Both the position numbers and the translations under genes were made by a program. A stretch of DNA of 64,000 nt from assembly GCF_037102585.1 (NCBI RefSeq), contig NW_027043820.1, positions 1,646,501-1,710,500 on the forward strand. Direction: 5' to 3'. The DNA comes from Saccharomycopsis crataegensis. Lineage: Eukaryota; Ascomycota; Saccharomycetes; Ascoideales; Saccharomycopsidaceae. The notes beneath the pieces were generated by a model. That model searched no databases, was not told the DNA's origin, and saw only the letters and a program-made list of their open reading frames with translations. Shown here one piece after another: positions 30,035 through 40,750 of this stretch (position 1 is the first letter of the stretch; each line of letters starts with the position of its first letter).

Positions 30035-32242
30035 ATGCAGTGTTCAGATAGATTGGGGTTTCCTAAGACAGATCCTGCGAGATGGAGGCTTTATTCAGAC
30101 GAATTGGGGGCCACCCAATGGAAGTATCTCACTTCGGACAAGGAGCTTGATGAAAACCCTCAATCATTTTATGTCAAATATATCTTGCAAAATATGACCC
30201 CGGAAGAGCTTGACCAACTTGTACGGGAAACCAATTCAAATATTGATGAGTCTCGCTCACAATCTTTTAATACTGCCGTGAAAGGTGGGAGATTCTTGAA
30301 GAAGTTTCAAGAGCCTTCAGGTATTTTCCCAATGCAGTATAAGGGCCCGATGTTCATGACCATTGGCTATATTGTCGTCAACTATATATCCAACAATGAA
30401 ATAGAAGATTCCACTAAAATAGAACTCATCAGATACTTGGTTAATACGGCTCACCCAGTCGATGGGGGCTGGGGCCTTCACGAAGTTGATAAATCAACGT
30501 GTTTTGGCACTAGTCTTGGATACATCTCTTTACGTCTTCTAGGGGTACCTGCAGATAATCCAGTTTGTGTAAAGGCAAGAAAGACTTTACATTCATTTGG
30601 AGGTGCCATTAACAACCCGCATTGGGGTAAAGCTTGGTTATCAGTTTTGAACTTATTTAACTGGGATGGGGTGAATCCTGCACCAGCGGAACTTTGGCTT
30701 ACCCCATACAAGTACAATCCTATCCATCCAGGGAAATGGTGGGTCCATACCAGAGCAATTTATCAACCTTTGAGTTACTTGTGTGCTATTAAATACCAGG
30801 GTCCTGAAACTAAACTCATCAAAGAAATCAGATCGGAAATTTTTATAAAAGATTTCGACAGCATTCAGTGGTCAAAGCATAGAAACGATGTTTGCGGTGT
30901 TGATTTATACTATCCGCATACCACCGTTTTGGATATTGCTAACTTTGCTATGGTACAGTATAATAAGTATATTAGACCTAAATGGCTTGTGAAATATGCC
31001 AACAAAAAAGTTTACGAGCTCATCAAAAAGGAGATGTTTAATACTGGCGGGCTTTGTATTGCCCCAGTTTCTTATGCATTCAACGCTTGCGTGGTTCTTA
31101 TTGAAGAAGGCGCAGATTCGGAACTTTTCAAAAATATGCTCCGTGATTTCAAGGATGTATTATTTCACGGACCTCAAGGAATGACAGTGATGGGAACCAA
31201 CGGTGGTCAAGTTTGGGATGCTAGTTTTGTTGTCCAATATTTCTTTATGAGTGGACTCGCAGAACTTGACGAGTTTGAAGACTTAATCATTAGATCGTTC
31301 AAATTCCTTTTAAGATCGCAATTCACTACTGATTGTATTGATGGATCATTTAGAGATAAAAGAACTGGTGCGTTCCCATACTCAACCAAAACTCAGGGCT
31401 ACACCGTTAGCGACTGTACTGCTGAAGGGATCAAGGCCCTTATCATGGTTTCACAGCACCCAAAATATGCTGAAAAAGTTAAGGGGCTTATTGACGAACA
31501 GTTACTTTTCAAAGGAATTGATGTACTTTTATCGTTACAGAATCTTGGAAACTTCCACTACGGTTCTTTTGCCACTTACGAAAAAATCAGAGCCACCCCA
31601 TTGTTAGAGAAAATCAACCCTGCGGAAGTCTTTGGTAACATCATGGTGGAATATCCTTACGTGGAGTGTACCGACTCGGCGGTTCTTGGGCTCACCTTTT
31701 TCACAAAATACTATGACTATCGTCACGAAGAAATTCAATTCTCGATTTCCAAGGCCATTGATTATATCTGCGGTGCTCAGAATCCTGATGGATCATGGTA
31801 TGGTTGTTGGGGTGTCTGTTTCACTTATGCTGGTATGTTTGCCCTTGAAGCATTATCTACAGTGAAGAGATCGTATAATGATGACCCGGTGGTCCGTAAA
31901 GGTTGTGATTTCTTTGCGTCCCGTCAAATGCCAAGTGGTGGTTGGGGTGAAAGCATGAAGAGTAGCGAAACTCATACATATGTGGATAGCGAACGCCCTC
32001 TAGTGGTCCAAACGGCGTGGGCTTTAATTGGATTGATTTTGGGTAAATATCCTAACAAACAGATCATTGACAACGGGATTAAATTCTTGATCGCCCAACA
32101 ACAACCAAATGGGGAATGGGTTTCAGAAGGTATTGAAGGGGTCTTCAATCATTCTTGTGCCATTGAATATCCAAACTATAGATTTGCCTTCCCTATTAAG
32201 GCCTTGGGTTTGTATGATAGAATGTGCAAAGGCACTTTATAA
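30035..32242 (+). CDS. ERG7: Lanosterol synthase (oxidosqualene cyclase)
   Basis: 735 residues from the ATG at 30035. The frame is open further upstream, but MQCSDRLGFPKTDPARWRLY matches the known N-terminus and the upstream part overlaps the shared promoter. It cyclises 2,3-oxidosqualene to lanosterol at lipid droplets and ER. Catalytic VSDCTAE (Asp near residue 460) is present, with QW repeats (QNPDGSWYGCWG, GGWGESM, QQPNGEW), MWVHTR-type KWWVHTRAIYQPLSYL, and EGVFNHSCAIEYPNYRFAFP near the end. Similarity to S. cerevisiae Erg7 is very high throughout. Confidence 0.97.
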   Translation: MQCSDRLGFPKTDPARWRLYSDELGATQWKYLTSDKELDENPQSFYVKYILQNMTPEELDQLVRETNSNIDESRSQSFNTAVKGGRFLKKFQEPSGIFPMQYKGPMFMTIGYIVVNYISNNEIEDSTKIELIRYLVNTAHPVDGGWGLHEVDKSTCFGTSLGYISLRLLGVPADNPVCVKARKTLHSFGGAINNPHWGKAWLSVLNLFNWDGVNPAPAELWLTPYKYNPIHPGKWWVHTRAIYQPLSYLCAIKYQGPETKLIKEIRSEIFIKDFDSIQWSKHRNDVCGVDLYYPHTTVLDIANFAMVQYNKYIRPKWLVKYANKKVYELIKKEMFNTGGLCIAPVSYAFNACVVLIEEGADSELFKNMLRDFKDVLFHGPQGMTVMGTNGGQVWDASFVVQYFFMSGLAELDEFEDLIIRSFKFLLRSQFTTDCIDGSFRDKRTGAFPYSTKTQGYTVSDCTAEGIKALIMVSQHPKYAEKVKGLIDEQLLFKGIDVLLSLQNLGNFHYGSFATYEKIRATPLLEKINPAEVFGNIMVEYPYVECTDSAVLGLTFFTKYYDYRHEEIQFSISKAIDYICGAQNPDGSWYGCWGVCFTYAGMFALEALSTVKRSYNDDPVVRKGCDFFASRQMPSGGWGESMKSSETHTYVDSERPLVVQTAWALIGLILGKYPNKQIIDNGIKFLIAQQQPNGEWVSEGIEGVFNHSCAIEYPNYRFAFPIKALGLYDRMCKGTL

Positions 32243-33032
32243 ATAGTACAAGTCAAGGTCTATTGTATACTTTCTTTTTTTGCTTCTCAAGATTTGTAAT
32301 GTTAGAATGTAGAGATATGTCTTATCTATTAAAATGAAAAGATTGTTATTAGATGGTGAGATATCACAGGGGGCCAATTGAAGTTCCAGCTATACATCTT
32401 TCGGGAATATGGTTCCCTCACCCCTATAAGTGATTTATTACCATATTGGGTTAAAAAATATCTTTAGAATATTCCGTTCCTCAAAGACCCGAAGAAAAAT
32501 TTAAAAGATTCAGAGAAAATTTGGTAGAGTTAATTCATATGCATGCAGGCCGTGTGATCTCAGACAATAAATAGTATCAAGGATGTTGCAAATTCATACT
32601 TGTCACTGTGAGGTCAAAACTCGTCATATAAAAGACGCTTACTATATATATGCTGAGCAAATGCTTGGGCTTTCAAACTTTTGGGATGTTATTGTTTCGA
32701 GAAATGATGTTATGCTACACCAAGATCGTGATAAATGTACTACTTACATACAGGATCTTTAGCTGTGATTCCTATAAGATTGTTGATGCTACTACATAAG
32801 TGAAGTTTGCGCAATTAATGTATTAGTATTATGGAAAATATGGTATAGAAATGGAAAATCCGTTCAAAAGGAATATGGAAGAAATAGAAAATCTGCTCAT
32901 AAGGACCGCGGTAGAAACAAAAAACTAATTGAAAGAGATGGATGTATTGAGAAAAAAAAGAAGAATGTAACGGTCAGTAGTGATTTAATTCCATCTCAAA
33001 TGCAAAAAAAAATGCTTTCAAGTTGGCTATTA
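32243..33032. other. Convergent intergenic region
   Basis: 790 bp between the stops of ERG7 and the solenoid gene. There are two near-repeats (GGAAAATATGG / GGAAAATCCG and following, about 32833-32890) and A-rich stretches near 32950 and 33003. No gene is seen. Confidence 0.5.
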
Positions 33033-36000
33033 CTATAAAAATATCTTCCTCTTTGTGCTGTGGATACGCAGATTCTCAATAACACTCAACCTTTCCAACG
33101 ATGTAACATCGCCTTGAAATCTCTCTCTCAAAGCATATATGACTTCGTTGAACCCAAAATCATTGAATATACATTTAGCATACATGGAATTAGGATATTT
33201 AATTACCACATTCCAAGAAAACAAAATAACATTCAAAGGATTTGATTGCTCTGCAGCAAGATAAAGATTCATAATTATGGACCCATATGATGGAACCAAC
33301 ATCCTTAATTTATCAAAGAAAGATGTCAAAATTTCGGGAGTTTCTCCGGAATCAATAATCCCGGCAAAAAAAGCCCACATCTCATTGGAAACTTGCAATC
33401 CCAAAGTATCACCTTCGTTCATGAGTCTCAACATTGGCTCCAAGAGATAATATGATGCTCTTAAATTTTTGACTCTAGAACAATCTTTGCTGACGTAAAT
33501 CTCAGAAATGCAACAGATATCTTTAATAATATTATCCCTTCTTGGATGCTTCTGATCTTTCAAAATGTCACTGAAAATATTTCCTATTACACAGCAAAAT
33601 TCATCATTCTGTGCACCATTATCCATGCTAAAAAGTTGGCAAAAGTCCAAAGCTCTCACTAGCTGGGTGATATATTCGATCCCTATTTGTGAAAGCACTG
33701 TATTAGGCGAAGATTTCAACATCTTCAATGAAATTCGAAATAAATCCTGATGTTGTTCTGAGGTTAGCTTTTTGTTAAAATCCAGAAACTTCACACATAT
33801 ATACCCAACATTCAAAAAGAATAACCGCAAAATTGGGCTGTTGTCGGTAAAGTTTTCCTTCTCCAATATCTCACCCCTGAAAAATTCAATATAGTCCTTG
33901 ATGATCAAGAAAAAGTTTGCCTCAAGTAAATGCCGTTCCTTTTGCGTAGAGTCAATGTTTTTACTATAACAAAATCCATAAAACATTTTCATAATATCAT
34001 AGCGATACTTTGGTTTAGAGTGAAAAATATTTACCACAGTAAATAACACATTACTGTTATCCACCTCTTCTTGGAAAAAACCTTGCTCAAAGATATATCG
34101 AAGGACATCTATTGCCTCTAACTGAAGTATTGAAGTTGGATCTTCCAAAACTGAAATAATCATAATATAAAAGAAATCCCATTCTCGTAAAATCTCGGAT
34201 AGGATTTCTTTTTTTTCTGTAGTAACATGCTTAATTAAAGTTCTGAAAAACCGGTAAACCCGCACTTGGAGAGTAGCATTTTCTGAAGCCATTGCTAACG
34301 AATAAATCTTCATCAAAAACATTGGGTAATTAATAATCGGGTCCAGGATCTTAGAGTAAGCTGCAGAATTGACAATGAGAATCATAATATTTCTCTTGGT
34401 CATATCCAGAGAATCATCAAATAATGCTGAGAAATAAGCATAATCGTCTTCATTAGGAAATAAATGAATATGTGTGAGCTCAATTAGAAGGCAAATTAAA
34501 CAATTAACATCCAGGGAATGTATTTCAGTGATTCTAGACATGAAGTAGCCAAAATAATCTCCCGCACTCAAGATATTATATATTTTCAGGATCAGTTTTG
34601 GTTTTCCAAGATTCTTGATAAGAAGTTTACCAATAAACATAAATTCCCGTTCATCACTTTCGGTCATCACCAGGTTATTATAATTAGATTTCTCAATCTT
34701 CGACTTTGTGTTCTGTACTTTCTGTATTATATAATCACTATAACACCCCGCATCCATGAACTGAATAAACCTAGTCTCCATGTGTCTGTAAGCGTCTTCG
34801 GTTAGAAATTCTAATATCGGTTCCTTAACTTCCAGGTTACTACCCATTAAAACTGCGCTCAATTTATTCAATAAATCAGCAGACTTATCTTTTTTAACTT
34901 TTTCGATACAGAAGACCACTAAATCAATTAATGCCTGCGAAGCATTTTTGGAGGTGATATTAGCAGCCTCCCAATGATCTAAAATATATTGAATCAAATT
35001 CTTGAATGCGACGAAATCTTCATTGGTGGTGATAATTGGTAGGGCAGAATTGGCACTTATTGCACACTGGTAAAAAAATTTGAAGTTACTGACTACCAAA
35101 ATATCCTTATCATATTGACCCACTCGATCTTCCGGAGCCTTCTGGATTTTATATTCAGCAAGCAACCTGTGAATCATAAGAATATTTGATCCCCACAATT
35201 TATGGAAAGCTCTTGCGTCAAAGTTTGGTTTGATTATAAAGAAAGAGCTCAAGCATAGTTGGATATAATAATGAACTTCAAAAGAAGCATCAATTTTGCT
35301 CAAAATATCCACGATATTATACAGTAGATTGATGATACTTTCTGCTTTTTCAAGCTCAGGAATGGATGATTTGTGGCCAGCAAACAATACAGTGAAATAG
35401 AGTAATGTCTCGACAATAATCGGGTCAGGATTAAAATCTATACTCTTTTTCTTTTGTTTTTTGAGTATTCCAAAAGAAGCGGATAATGGACTGGAAGCAG
35501 GCTTTAAATTGGTTGGTTTCAACAAGTCACCAATTAACATAAGGATTTTCTCCGAGGGATAAATCACTGAGTGCAATCTTGCAAGAAATTGTAACGAAAA
35601 TGAGACGAGCCGTACATTTGAGCACGACTGTAATGCCGGAATAATAAAGGTTTCAATGATCCATTCATCAAGCGAATCCAATTGGTAAATGCTATTCCCA
35701 CAATATAAATTGAATACTTTTTTGCATTTGTTGGCTAGGTTAAAGTCGCCTTTGGCAATGATTTCCCAAATATAGGCTCCAAGACCATCATACCTTATCA
35801 ATAGATTCCGTTCGTTGACCGCAAAATTGTCATGTAAGATTTCAAATAGCATCATCAGGTATTCAATAGAAAGGATGCCTTGTTTGTCGTTTAACGGTAA
35901 TTGGTTGAGCCCTACAACTATTTCACTTAAGAGATTAGAGTTGATGAGGGCAGCTATGCTTGGGCATGGATCAATTCCATACAACTCAAACAATGTGCCT

Positions 36001-36206
36001 ATGACTGATGTAATGATTTCAACATCAGTAGCCTCACTATTCACAAGTTGTGACAACTGATCAGCGATAACAGGATAATCTTTTTTCAACAGTAGTTTTA
36101 TGAAATACCGGAGGGAAGGTCTCAATCCCTGGGTGTCGGGAAACATCCTAGCGATATTCATTTCCAATAATGTGGTGTTTATTTGTGTAGTACAGTTTAG
36201 CTCCAT
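33033..36206 (-). CDS. Unknown 1057-residue alpha-helical repeat protein
   Basis: One uninterrupted frame from the ATG at 36206. The sequence is almost all alternating amphipathic helices of 15-25 residues with Leu/Ile/Phe-rich faces (for example LSIEYLMMLFEILHD, QLEAIDVLRYIFEQGFF, FFLNVGYICVKFLDF), without transmembrane spans, signal peptide or low complexity. This is the look of a HEAT/ARM-type alpha-solenoid, such as a complex scaffold, karyopherin-like or cohesin-type factor. I checked mentally against PP4 regulator Psy2 and karyopherins and saw no diagnostic motif. It diverges from the FHA kinase, which gives no strong functional hint. Function unknown. Confidence 0.8.
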   Translation of the reverse strand: MELNCTTQINTTLLEMNIARMFPDTQGLRPSLRYFIKLLLKKDYPVIADQLSQLVNSEATDVEIITSVIGTLFELYGIDPCPSIAALINSNLLSEIVVGLNQLPLNDKQGILSIEYLMMLFEILHDNFAVNERNLLIRYDGLGAYIWEIIAKGDFNLANKCKKVFNLYCGNSIYQLDSLDEWIIETFIIPALQSCSNVRLVSFSLQFLARLHSVIYPSEKILMLIGDLLKPTNLKPASSPLSASFGILKKQKKKSIDFNPDPIIVETLLYFTVLFAGHKSSIPELEKAESIINLLYNIVDILSKIDASFEVHYYIQLCLSSFFIIKPNFDARAFHKLWGSNILMIHRLLAEYKIQKAPEDRVGQYDKDILVVSNFKFFYQCAISANSALPIITTNEDFVAFKNLIQYILDHWEAANITSKNASQALIDLVVFCIEKVKKDKSADLLNKLSAVLMGSNLEVKEPILEFLTEDAYRHMETRFIQFMDAGCYSDYIIQKVQNTKSKIEKSNYNNLVMTESDEREFMFIGKLLIKNLGKPKLILKIYNILSAGDYFGYFMSRITEIHSLDVNCLICLLIELTHIHLFPNEDDYAYFSALFDDSLDMTKRNIMILIVNSAAYSKILDPIINYPMFLMKIYSLAMASENATLQVRVYRFFRTLIKHVTTEKKEILSEILREWDFFYIMIISVLEDPTSILQLEAIDVLRYIFEQGFFQEEVDNSNVLFTVVNIFHSKPKYRYDIMKMFYGFCYSKNIDSTQKERHLLEANFFLIIKDYIEFFRGEILEKENFTDNSPILRLFFLNVGYICVKFLDFNKKLTSEQHQDLFRISLKMLKSSPNTVLSQIGIEYITQLVRALDFCQLFSMDNGAQNDEFCCVIGNIFSDILKDQKHPRRDNIIKDICCISEIYVSKDCSRVKNLRASYYLLEPMLRLMNEGDTLGLQVSNEMWAFFAGIIDSGETPEILTSFFDKLRMLVPSYGSIIMNLYLAAEQSNPLNVILFSWNVVIKYPNSMYAKCIFNDFGFNEVIYALRERFQGDVTSLERLSVIENLRIHSTKRKIFL

Positions 36207-36881
36207 TTTTTTTCCACATTTTTTTTTTCCTATTCTTTTCTGCTACAATTAATATAAAAAAGACTCACTGACCCCATCTCATTTTGGGGGAGAACACATG
36301 TGTATGCAATTTACCAGTTCGGGAACTCGCTTGAACGCAAATCACACTCCACAGGGGCACAGTGATTGTTGGCAGATTGTGTTAGACAATGTGGCATCAT
36401 ACGAATACAACACAGGCGGTGCACCCAACACCACATACTGTATCATATGGGTATTGTATCTGTCTATCTACCTAGTATCCCACAGCGGTGATCAAAAGAA
36501 AGAAACAACCACAAAAGTGTGTCCATCTCTTTGTCCAGTCCCGCCGTTGTGGTACACTGCATCCGCTTGCCCTTCTCCGTCGCGGATGTCCACGGTAACC
36601 ATCAGAACCGGCACGGGTAGCGGGTGAAAATTCATGTACACAAAAAAAATGTCCAGGTGGAAACGTCACATCGTACCTCATCTCATCTCTTACTATCTCT
36701 TTTCTTAAGTGACCGTTTAGTATATTCGCTCTCCCCAAGAGACAATATATATATATATTTATATATATAAGTGCCTTTTGTTGCCGTTGAAAATTTTTCT
36801 TTTCAGGCAATTGCTTAAGCCTTTTTCTGTCTTTTTCCAGTCTTATCATTAGTCCTCGATAACCCAATTATTGTCAAGAAT
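36207..36881. promoter_or_regulatory. Divergent promoter region of the solenoid gene and the FHA kinase
   Basis: 675 bp. It contains GC-richer patches (about 36535-36625), a TATATATATATTTATATATATAA stretch (about 36747-36769) and a pyrimidine-rich leader before the kinase ATG. A 131-codon minus frame (36472-36867) covers it but has no recognisable domain. Confidence 0.45.
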
Positions 36882-38660
36882 ATGGACAATAATCAGATAG
36901 CCATTGGGACTTTTTACAATCTCGGCAACTCTTCTTCGAACTTCGATTTGACGGTTTCTGAGTCTGCTCTTGACAAAGATAATTCTAGCGTGTCAATTGT
37001 CTTAGGAAGAGGTTCTGGCTGTGATATCCGAATCAAGGACAGTCATATTTCTGCTGCTCACTGTAATATTAAAATCACAGGATTATCATCGCTTTCTTAC
37101 AATAATGGCAAAATTCATGTGGCTATTAGCGATTTAAGCTTGAATGGAACGTTCATTAATGGCGTAAAACTCGACCCAGACACTTTGTACCTCTTAAAAC
37201 CAAATGACTTGGTAAAATTCGGCACTTTCCACGAATATATTTTTAAACTTAAAGATATCCGCCATCTTTCGTCTAGATCTTCTAACCCTGGAGATCAGAA
37301 ATCGAAAAAAAAGGAAGAGGCAAGATCAAATAGGAATATTTTCGATCACTATCATTTCACCGAAAATGATATCATCGGCAAAGGCAATTTTGGCTCAGTT
37401 TATAAGGCTAGAAATAGACAAACTAACGAATTAGTAGCGGTTAAAGTGGTCCAGTCTACTAGACCAGAGGAAGCATTGATGATCAATAAAGAAATTGGCA
37501 CCTTAAAATCTTGTGAACATAATAATATCATGAAAATCATTGATCAGTTCCATCATCTTGGAACAGATACTTCAAAGAAAAAAACCCGTACTGTGGTGAA
37601 TACCTGTTTGATTTTGGAATACATTGAAAGTGGCGATTTATATGGTAAAGTCACTGGGTCTGTCAACCTGAAAATTTCTGAGCAAGAAACAATGTTTTAT
37701 TTCGAACAGATCCTTGATGGGATTTGTTATCTTCATGAAAATGGGATAATTCACAGAGACATCAAGCTTGAAAATATCTTACTCCATAAAAGTGCTAATC
37801 CGTATGTTTCTCGTTTCAATAATTATCAAGGCGAGTCTTATGGGGACATTGTGATCAAGATTGCTGATTTTGGATTGTCTAAGTGTCTTGGAGAAGAACT
37901 TTTCACAAAAACCATCTGTGGGACTCCTCAATACGTTGCCCCAGAAATACTTCAGTATTCTCATTTAAACCCCACTACCAAAAAATTTTCCATTAGACCT
38001 TATGGTAAACAAGTTGATTTATGGTCTTGCGGGATTGTCTTGTTCACATGTTTGTTTGGTTATTTTCCTTTCAATAATGACGATCCCGTCAGAGACACCA
38101 TCAAGTATTGCGAATCAGATACATTGAAAACCATCAGCGCTGAATCGGTGGAGTTATTTCAGAACCTTTTGGAAATCAATCCGGAACAAAGGTTGAGTAG
38201 CCATGAAGCTTTGAAACACTCTTGGTTCAATTGCTATAACAAATACGCTAACGGAAGCTATCTTGAACAAAACAAAGAGAACTTCTCAAATTATGATGGC
38301 GATGACACTATCATGAATGATAATGTCGTCGCCCAAGGAGATTCTATGTATGGTAATGATACATCAACTCTTGATATTGGCGTGAATGTCAAAAATATTC
38401 CAAATACGCACGCTGCTAATGGACTGGAATTAAATCGGTTTGCTAACGATATCATCGACAATTTTGCTGATTACAATCTGGAAAGTGGCACCAAAGTTTT
38501 GGGTAGTGATAGCAGCAAAGGCAGTAATGTCAGTATAAAGCAAAGTTTGCTACTTAGCAACGTTAGTAATGATTCTAATCAACAAAGCTTTGCATTTGAT
38601 AGCTTGAAGCTAGAGGAGGAATTTACAAAAGGTGATGGTAATTATTCCAATTATTTTTAA
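36882..38660 (+). CDS. FHA-domain Ser/Thr checkpoint-type kinase (Chk2/Dun1/Mek1 family)
   Basis: 592 residues. An FHA domain is at about 30-125: LGRGSGCDIRIKDSHISAAH and LSLNGTFINGV. The kinase domain spans about 157-450: GKGNFGSVYKA, VAVKVV, HRDIKLENIL (about 291), IADFGLSKC (about 328), CGTPQYVAPEIL, and DLWSCGIVLFTCLFGYFPF. All catalytic residues are present. A Ser/Asn/Asp-rich tail of about 140 residues follows. Rad53 has two FHA domains, so a single FHA favours Dun1 (DNA-damage, dNTP control) or Mek1 (meiotic recombination). CGTPQYVAPE is Dun1-like, but I cannot decide. It acts in the nucleus in checkpoint signalling. Confidence 0.85.
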   Translation: MDNNQIAIGTFYNLGNSSSNFDLTVSESALDKDNSSVSIVLGRGSGCDIRIKDSHISAAHCNIKITGLSSLSYNNGKIHVAISDLSLNGTFINGVKLDPDTLYLLKPNDLVKFGTFHEYIFKLKDIRHLSSRSSNPGDQKSKKKEEARSNRNIFDHYHFTENDIIGKGNFGSVYKARNRQTNELVAVKVVQSTRPEEALMINKEIGTLKSCEHNNIMKIIDQFHHLGTDTSKKKTRTVVNTCLILEYIESGDLYGKVTGSVNLKISEQETMFYFEQILDGICYLHENGIIHRDIKLENILLHKSANPYVSRFNNYQGESYGDIVIKIADFGLSKCLGEELFTKTICGTPQYVAPEILQYSHLNPTTKKFSIRPYGKQVDLWSCGIVLFTCLFGYFPFNNDDPVRDTIKYCESDTLKTISAESVELFQNLLEINPEQRLSSHEALKHSWFNCYNKYANGSYLEQNKENFSNYDGDDTIMNDNVVAQGDSMYGNDTSTLDIGVNVKNIPNTHAANGLELNRFANDIIDNFADYNLESGTKVLGSDSSKGSNVSIKQSLLLSNVSNDSNQQSFAFDSLKLEEEFTKGDGNYSNYF

Positions 38661-38957
38661 AACAATCTTTTTTTTTTTGTTTTCGTTAATCATATTCTCA
38701 TTTTGTTCATGTCTTTTTGTTTATATCATTTTGTGTGACTGTATTTGCTTTTTTTTCCCTGTTTGTTTTCTATTCATTTCCTACACATGGCTCACCACAT
38801 CCTTTTTATATTATATCTACTATTCGTGATAAACATTATACTATAAAAGCACTACAACATTCTGCATTAAAAATTTTTACATAATTTTCTTTTCTAGTGA
38901 AGTTCAATTTGTAAATTTGTCAAAATGTTTCAATATTAGTATAGTGCAAAAATCATT
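38661..38957. other. Convergent intergenic region between the FHA kinase and MAP1
   Basis: 297 bp of T-rich 3' flank. No feature is supported. Confidence 0.5.
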
Positions 38958-40076
38958 CTAATTGAGTCTTTTAACAGCGCCACCTGGCGAACTCTTAAAT
39001 CTTGAAGTTAAAACTTCACAGCCAGTTTCAGTGACTAATAAGGTATGTTCAAATTGCGCAGTGTATTTACCATCAGCAGTAGCAGCAGTCCAATCATCTG
39101 GCCATCTCACATCACGGAAGGTACCAGCGGTAATCATTGGTTCGATAGTGAATACCACCCCTGTTTTACATAGACCGCTAGCCTTGTTTTTAGCGTAATG
39201 TGGGACTTCTGGAGAGCAATGGAAATATCTACCAGTGCCGTGACCACAATAAGTTCTCACTACCTGACACCCGTTTGCGTGAGCATGCTTTTCAATGATG
39301 TTACCAAATGAGCGGAATGGAACCCCTGGTTTAACAGAGTCTATAGCAAGTTGAAGACATTCACGGGTAGTTTCCACTAGGTTGACAATCTTTGGATCAG
39401 CTTTAGCTTTATCCCCAACATAGTAAGTTTCATTCAAATCGGTGTGGAACCCATCTTTATATAGAGAAATATCAAGGTTGACGATATCGCCATCTTTGAG
39501 GGGTCTCTTATCAGGGATCCCATGGCAAATAATTTCATTGACAGAAGTACAAACCGATTTTGGGAAGTTGAAATAATTGAGGGGTGAAGGATAAGCTTTT
39601 CTCTTGATGGTTTCATTGTGGACGATTTCATCGATTTCATCGGTGGTCACCCCTGGTTTAACGGCAGCAGCAGCAATATCCAAGACTTCACGACCTAGTT
39701 TACAGACGGTTCTATATTTTTTAAGCTCTTTCTCGTCCATGGCCTCTATTTGAGAAGATCTAGCTTCTTTGACTTCACTCTCTGGATACCCGGTGGCGGC
39801 ATAGTCTGGCTTTTTGATATTTTCTGGAACGGTACGCTTCAAAGTTAACGGGTAAAATGGTCTAAGCTTTCCAGTATAGTTGTACTCAGGGAATGGATCA
39901 TAATGATCAACTCCGGCTTTTGGATGAGTAAACTTGTGCTTGCCCCAGTTACGTTTGAAACAGTCTTGGCCACAGAATACAGAGGTGGCACCTTGTTTCA
40001 AGCATACAGGACATTTAAGAGTGGATTCAGTTTTTGTACCACAATCAGCACCAACACATGTATAGACTTCAGTCAT
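38958..40076 (-). CDS. MAP1: Methionine aminopeptidase 1
   Basis: 372 residues, the usual length. It removes initiator Met from nascent chains on ribosomes. The N-terminal zinc-finger region (CVGADCG, CPVCL, CGQDCFKRNWGKHK) is the ribosome-associated type found in eukaryotic MetAP1. The pita-bread catalytic domain has its five metal ligands: Asp in VNLDISLYKDGFHTDLNETY (two Asp, about 200 and 211), His in GRYFHCSPEVPHY (about 277), Glu in FTIEPMI (about 309) and Glu in QFEHTLLVTE (about 337). IICHGIPDKRPLKDGDI is also characteristic. No intron. Confidence 0.96.
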   Translation of the reverse strand: MTEVYTCVGADCGTKTESTLKCPVCLKQGATSVFCGQDCFKRNWGKHKFTHPKAGVDHYDPFPEYNYTGKLRPFYPLTLKRTVPENIKKPDYAATGYPESEVKEARSSQIEAMDEKELKKYRTVCKLGREVLDIAAAAVKPGVTTDEIDEIVHNETIKRKAYPSPLNYFNFPKSVCTSVNEIICHGIPDKRPLKDGDIVNLDISLYKDGFHTDLNETYYVGDKAKADPKIVNLVETTRECLQLAIDSVKPGVPFRSFGNIIEKHAHANGCQVVRTYCGHGTGRYFHCSPEVPHYAKNKASGLCKTGVVFTIEPMITAGTFRDVRWPDDWTAATADGKYTAQFEHTLLVTETGCEVLTSRFKSSPGGAVKRLN

Positions 40077-40750
40077 TTTGCTTTGTTAAATAGAGACTTA
40101 TGATATTCCGATTTTGAGAGAGTTTTCATGAAATAAAATCAATCATGCAAAGAAAATTTTTGTGTCAATAGTTTGGTTTTTTACACTGCTGTACACCAAT
40201 ATCACGGGTGTAATTTAGGTGATCTCCCATGACATAAGAATAACGATTTTCATCATATCTCTGGGTTGAAAAAAAAAAAAAAAAAAAAAATAAAGTTATT
40301 CAAAGCACGTATTTCCAATCAAGAATCTCAAGAAGCACACCAGCCACATACAACATAGTACCATTAATGTAAAAGAAAAAAAAATTAAAAAGCAAAAATG
40401 AATTTGGCTTTTTGCAGAAAATCTATACACAGCAGAAAGGTTTCAGGCAATCCAAAAATAAAGATCATATTGTAGCATGAGCAAATGTGTAATCATCAAA
40501 TAAGAAAAAGGATAAAATAGAAGAAATTAAGAATATAGTAATACCTAAGTCTGAATTAAAATAAAAGAATTGAATAATAATTAATAATAAAATAATAGTA
40601 ACAGTGAAAGCAATAAAAGCAATAGCAATAATTAAAATAAAACAATAAAATAATACAATAATAAAATAATACAATAATACAATAATACAATAATAAAATA
40701 ATAAAAAAGAAAAAGAAAAAAAAAGCTTAAAAACAAAACAATTTGTCCTT
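40077..40750. other. Intergenic: MAP1 promoter and 3' flank of the zinc-cluster gene
   Basis: 674 bp with an A22 run (40269-40290) and an AATACAAT-type low-complexity block (40651-40712). No gene is seen. Confidence 0.5.
40651..40712. repeat. Low-complexity AATAATACA repeat
   Basis: Tandem AATACAATAAT-like units with small variations, ending in an A/G-rich stretch. It lies just downstream of the zinc-cluster gene stop on minus and may act in 3'-end formation. Confidence 0.75.

Noticed and set aside
36472-36867. 131-codon minus-strand open frame
   Set aside because: Lies wholly in the divergent promoter of two better genes, has Arg-rich promoter-like composition and no recognisable motif.
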